From Desulfobulbaceae bacterium (GTDB lineage Bacteria > Desulfobacterota > Desulfobulbia > Desulfobulbales > Desulfocapsaceae), in NCBI GenBank assembly GCA_027067035.1, contig JAMOMO010000343.1, forward strand, positions 1 through 8,202: a stretch of DNA of 8,202 bases. The letters are read 5' to 3'. The translations under genes were made by a program, and so were the position numbers. Positions 6,072 to 8,202 of this stretch are shown here, piece by piece; the first letter of the stretch is position 1; each line of letters opens with the position of its first letter. A model generated the notes under the pieces. That model was given only the letters and a program-made list of their open reading frames with translations, ran no database searches and was not told the origin of the DNA.

Positions 6072-7949
6072 TCACTCTTCGAGCCCAAGCCCCCTGCGTT
6101 TCATTGTAATCCGCTCATCAATGAGATCAGCAGCCTTAAAGGGATCCGGTTCTATCACAAAACAGGCCCCAACCAGCTCATCAAGTCCCCCGAGAGCAAG
6201 TTCTGTTACAGCAGAAGAACCAGTAATATTGGGAGGATGTCCAAGATGAGTATATATTCCGGAAGCAACCGCATACGTGCCTATGGTGGCAGCTTTCTCT
6301 GAATACCACTCAGGGGATGACGCAGCCAGTGGCAGATCAGCAATACTCACCCCGATTTCATTGGCAAGCAGTGCAGCCAACTGCAGAATTCTGGCATTAT
6401 CAACACAACTCCCCATGTGCAGCACAGGTGGAATTCCCAGGCTGCCGCAGACCTCTTTCAATCCCGGACCTGCCTGCTCAATGGCCTCAGGCACAAGAAG
6501 CCCCGCCTTTCCTGCAGCAGTGGTTACACAGCCCGTAACAAGAACCAGGATATCTTTTTTTATCAGCTCACGGGCAAGATTAACGTTGCAGTAGTCATGT
6601 TTGTATTTCGGATTGTTGCAGCCAACAATCCCCACCGCCCCCCGGACCTTTCCCGCCTTTATTGCATCAATCAGGGGGGTGAGCGATCCTCCCAGGGCCT
6701 CAAGCAGTGCTTCATTGGAAAAGCCTGTCATTATGTCCACAGGTTCAACGGGAATTTCAACGCGATCCTGGTTCCGCATAGTATAACGTTCAATTGCCAT
6801 CCGCACCACCTTACGTGCCTGCTCCATTCCATTATGCATCTCAAATCGAACATGATCTGCACCGGTGAACCTGGCCTTGTCAGCGGTGGTCACCATTTTG
6901 GTATGATAGCAGTTCCCCACCTGAACAAGACTGGGCATAATACACTGATAATCAACGACGATCAGCTCCACAGCCCCTGTGATTATGGCAAGCTCGGTCA
7001 TAAGATGGTTCCCTGCCATGGGAATACCCTGACGCATCATCAGCTCATTTCCGGTACAGCAAAGACCGGCCAGATTGATGCCGGAAGCCCCGGCTTTTTT
7101 CGCCATATCAATGAGCTCAGGATCATTCACCGCCTCCAGAATTTTTTCTGAAACAATGGGATTGTGACCATGGACCAGAATATTGACCTGATCCGCTTTC
7201 AACACACCGAGATTCACCTGAGCCTTACGGGGGGAAGGGGTACCAAAGAGGATATCAGAAAGCTCCGTGGCAATCATTGATCCGGACCAGCCGTCCGCCA
7301 GACACATTCGCAGGCCATGAAGAAGGGTGTTTCCGGCATCATTGTCACAGCCCATATGGGTACGATGCATCATCTCTGTGATCTCACGATCCACACCACG
7401 CGGGACAATGCCCAGGTTCTTCCAGTTTTCCCGCTGTTTTTCCGGAACCCGACCAATAAAACCAATGGTACCCCGCCTGCTGCCAAAATCCTCAAAAAAC
7501 TCATCAGCCAGATCCTTGGCCACATCCAGCAGATCCCGCCCTTCAACGTCAACACCAAGCTCTGCGGCAATACGCAGCATCTTCGCCTCATCCTTGATCC
7601 GGTAATCTTGAGTCTCACCATGGGCTACGGCATGAAAAGCCTCTATGCAGTCACGACCATGATCAGAATGACCGGCAGCGCCACCGGCCAGAAAACGTCC
7701 AAAATTCCTGGCCACAATAACATCAACTCCAGCCCCGCAGACACCAAGAGGAGCTTTTTTGCTGATCCGGCACGGTCCCATGGTACAGATCCGGCAACAG
7801 ATACCTGTTTCACCAAAGTTACAGTGTGGAGTCTGCTGAGCCAGCCTGTCCCAGGCGGTCTCCACACCATCACGTTCCGCTTTTCTGAGCATCTTGCGGG
7901 CATCTTCCCACATACTCATCTCTTCAATTTTTTTCTCATTTTTCTTCAT
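6072..7949 (-). CDS. cooS: Anaerobic Ni-Fe carbon monoxide dehydrogenase catalytic subunit (CooS)
   Basis: CooS oxidises CO with water to CO2, two protons and two electrons (or the reverse) at a Ni-Fe-S C-cluster; it is a cytosolic homodimer. At 625 residues it matches the family (about 636 in Carboxydothermus CooS-II). D-cluster ligands: Cys43, Cys51. B-cluster ligands: Cys52, Cys55, Cys60, Cys71. C-cluster ligands by motif: His262 (VHGHNP), Cys298 (GLCCTGNE), Cys336 (DYQCIMPS), Cys444 (VGCNNPK), Cys474 (VTGC) and Cys515 (MGSCVDNAR). The catalytic-pocket His94 (AGHSDHG) and Lys552 (SEKAATIG) are present. The ATG at 7949 is chosen because AGGAG stands seven bases upstream; the frame stays open to an ATG at 8009, but that start has no comparable ribosome site and lies at or before the likely transcription start. 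There is no in-frame TGA. No ACS, CooC or CooF gene lies beside it, so it is probably a monofunctional CODH for CO use or detoxification. Confidence 0.96.
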   Translation of the reverse strand: MKKNEKKIEEMSMWEDARKMLRKAERDGVETAWDRLAQQTPHCNFGETGICCRICTMGPCRISKKAPLGVCGAGVDVIVARNFGRFLAGGAAGHSDHGRDCIEAFHAVAHGETQDYRIKDEAKMLRIAAELGVDVEGRDLLDVAKDLADEFFEDFGSRRGTIGFIGRVPEKQRENWKNLGIVPRGVDREITEMMHRTHMGCDNDAGNTLLHGLRMCLADGWSGSMIATELSDILFGTPSPRKAQVNLGVLKADQVNILVHGHNPIVSEKILEAVNDPELIDMAKKAGASGINLAGLCCTGNELMMRQGIPMAGNHLMTELAIITGAVELIVVDYQCIMPSLVQVGNCYHTKMVTTADKARFTGADHVRFEMHNGMEQARKVVRMAIERYTMRNQDRVEIPVEPVDIMTGFSNEALLEALGGSLTPLIDAIKAGKVRGAVGIVGCNNPKYKHDYCNVNLARELIKKDILVLVTGCVTTAAGKAGLLVPEAIEQAGPGLKEVCGSLGIPPVLHMGSCVDNARILQLAALLANEIGVSIADLPLAASSPEWYSEKAATIGTYAVASGIYTHLGHPPNITGSSAVTELALGGLDELVGACFVIEPDPFKAADLIDERITMKRRGLGLEE

Positions 7950-7953
7950 ATCG

Positions 7954-7962
7954 TTTCTCCTG
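7954..7962 (-). promoter_or_regulatory. cooS ribosome binding site that decides the start
   Basis: On the minus strand the sequence reads ACAGGAGAAACGAT and then ATG at 7949. The AGGAG core is near-consensus at seven-base spacing, which favours this start over the in-frame ATG 20 codons upstream at 8009. Confidence 0.85.
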
Positions 7963-8009
7963 TAGAGAGGTGGATGATTCAATGCAGTCATCGCTGCAGA
8001 ACTCTTCAC

Positions 8010-8015
8010 ATGATA
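8010..8015 (-). promoter_or_regulatory. Candidate -10 element of the cooS promoter
   Basis: Minus-strand TATCAT (8015-8010) matches five of six TATAAT bases. It would place the transcription start near 8003, with a leader of about 54 nt to the cooS ATG. No good -35 hexamer precedes it, as expected for a promoter that depends on an activator. The CooA-like palindrome would be centred about 46.5 bases upstream of that start, close to the -43.5 and -38.5 positions known for CooA at R. rubrum promoters, though not identical. Confidence 0.5.
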
Positions 8016-8041
8016 CGTTTACTGAAAAAAGAAAAAATTGC

Positions 8042-8057
8042 TGTCAGCTAGCTGACA
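8042..8057. promoter_or_regulatory. CooA-type operator palindrome TGTCA-N6-TGACA
   Basis: TGTCAGCTAGCTGACA is a perfect 16-bp palindrome. Its half-sites have the form recognised by CooA, the haem CO sensor of the CRP/FNR family (R. rubrum sites are close to TGTCA-N6-CGACA). It differs from the CRP (TGTGA-N6-TCACA), HcpR and FNR consensus sites. It lies 92 bases before the cooS start and just upstream of a candidate -10. Binding is inferred, not shown. Confidence 0.82.
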
Positions 8058-8122
8058 CATTCCTGAATCCGTGTTGAAAATCTGAAAATAAAAAAAAAGA
8101 AAATGCACCGGCACAAGCAGAG

Positions 8123-8141
8123 TCGCCCCCTCTCAGGGGTG
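8123..8141 (-). other. Small hairpin over the upstream gene's stop codon
   Basis: On the minus strand CCCCT-GAG-AGGGG forms a 5-bp, mostly G-C stem whose T-GA overlaps the TGA stop at 8135-8133. A T-rich tract (minus strand, about 8104-8086) follows some 25-30 bases later, too far for a standard intrinsic terminator. It could weakly attenuate read-through or protect an mRNA end. Confidence 0.3.
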
Positions 8142-8202
8142 GCCATAATTTCTCAACAGGTCCATATTGGGAATCACATAGAGGTGACGATCTCTTTTTT
8201 CA
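8133..8202 (-). CDS. cooA: C-terminal end of a CooA-like CRP/FNR family regulator (5' part beyond window)
   Basis: Reading in from the right edge on the minus strand, one frame gives 22 residues before a TGA (8135-8133), ending RHLYVIPNMDLLRNYGHP. This resembles the last part of the winged helix of CRP/FNR proteins, and in particular the R-x-H-Y-x-I-P-N-x-x-x-L pattern at the C-terminus of R. rubrum CooA as I recall it. CooA is a dimeric haem protein that binds CO and then activates CO-oxidation genes. The identification is supported by position, directly upstream and co-oriented with cooS, and by the CooA-type palindrome between them. The sensor and haem-ligand regions are outside the window. 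A 22-codon open frame can occur by chance, so this rests on residue pattern plus context. Confidence 0.6.
   Translation of the reverse strand, partial: EKRDRHLYVIPNMDLLRNYGHP

Noticed and set aside
6417..7151. 244-codon plus-strand open frame opposite cooS
   Set aside because: It is antisense to conserved CODH ligand motifs and has no plausible start signal or recognisable domain. The same holds for the other long antisense frame at 7317-8051.
6072..7949. CooS as a selenoprotein, given the nearby selC
   Set aside because: The reading frame contains no in-frame TGA, and the C-cluster positions are ordinary Cys codons.
7950..8009. N-terminal extension of CooS by 20 codons from the ATG at 8009
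   Set aside because: The ATG at 7949 has AGGAG at ideal spacing and gives a normal CODH N-terminus. The extension overlaps the probable transcription start and has no good ribosome site.
8103..8202. Open plus-strand frame from an ATG at 8103 to the window end
   Set aside because: It has no ribosome site (only A-rich sequence before it) and an unconvincing residue pattern. The minus-strand frame over the same bases resembles a CRP/FNR C-terminus and fits the cooS context better.

Overview
The window looks like chromosomal DNA of an anaerobic, Gram-negative bacterium. Several things point that way: a SecB chaperone and the end of an envelope-type protein, a selenocysteine tRNA, and an anaerobic nickel carbon monoxide dehydrogenase preceded by what looks like the end of its CO-sensing regulator. 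A sulfate- or sulfur-reducing Desulfobacterota (Desulfobulbales-like) would fit this mix, but that is an inference from gene content, not a measured phylogeny. No insertion sequence, integrase, CRISPR array or prophage gene is visible.

Layout, left to right. Positions 1-304 carry the 3' end of a plus-strand gene, probably an outer-membrane or periplasmic CsgG/LpoB-like lipoprotein. A strong bidirectional hairpin terminator (339-381) separates it from a minus-strand cluster read right to left: a CoA-binding (YccU-like) protein (4299-3886), uvrA (3868-1037) and secB (886-404). A 219-nt divergent intergenic region (4300-4518) then leads into glyQ on the plus strand (4519-5400), the alpha subunit of glycyl-tRNA synthetase, without glyS behind it. 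Six bases after the glyQ stop lies the 3' CCA end of a minus-strand tRNA-Sec gene, selC (5407-5504). An AT-rich stretch precedes a small plus-strand gene of 103 codons (5663-5974) with an HxxxCxxC motif and an acidic tail. A second bidirectional terminator (6005-6045) separates it from the minus-strand cooS (7949-6072).

The right edge is the most interesting part. Upstream of cooS, on the same strand, an open frame enters from outside the window and ends at 8133 with residues that resemble the C-terminal end of CooA, the haem CO sensor of the CRP/FNR family. Between that stop and cooS lies a perfect 16-bp palindrome, TGTCAGCTAGCTGACA (8042-8057), which has the TGTCA-N6-TGACA form of a CooA operator. 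Together this reads as a compact CO-sensing and CO-oxidising unit: cooA, operator, promoter, cooS. The maturation ATPase CooC and the electron carrier CooF are not in the window, and the terminator behind cooS means they are not transcribed downstream of it.

The rest is housekeeping: DNA repair (uvrA), protein export (secB), translation (glyQ) and selenocysteine insertion (selC). CODH itself has no in-frame TGA, so selC must serve selenoproteins encoded elsewhere.
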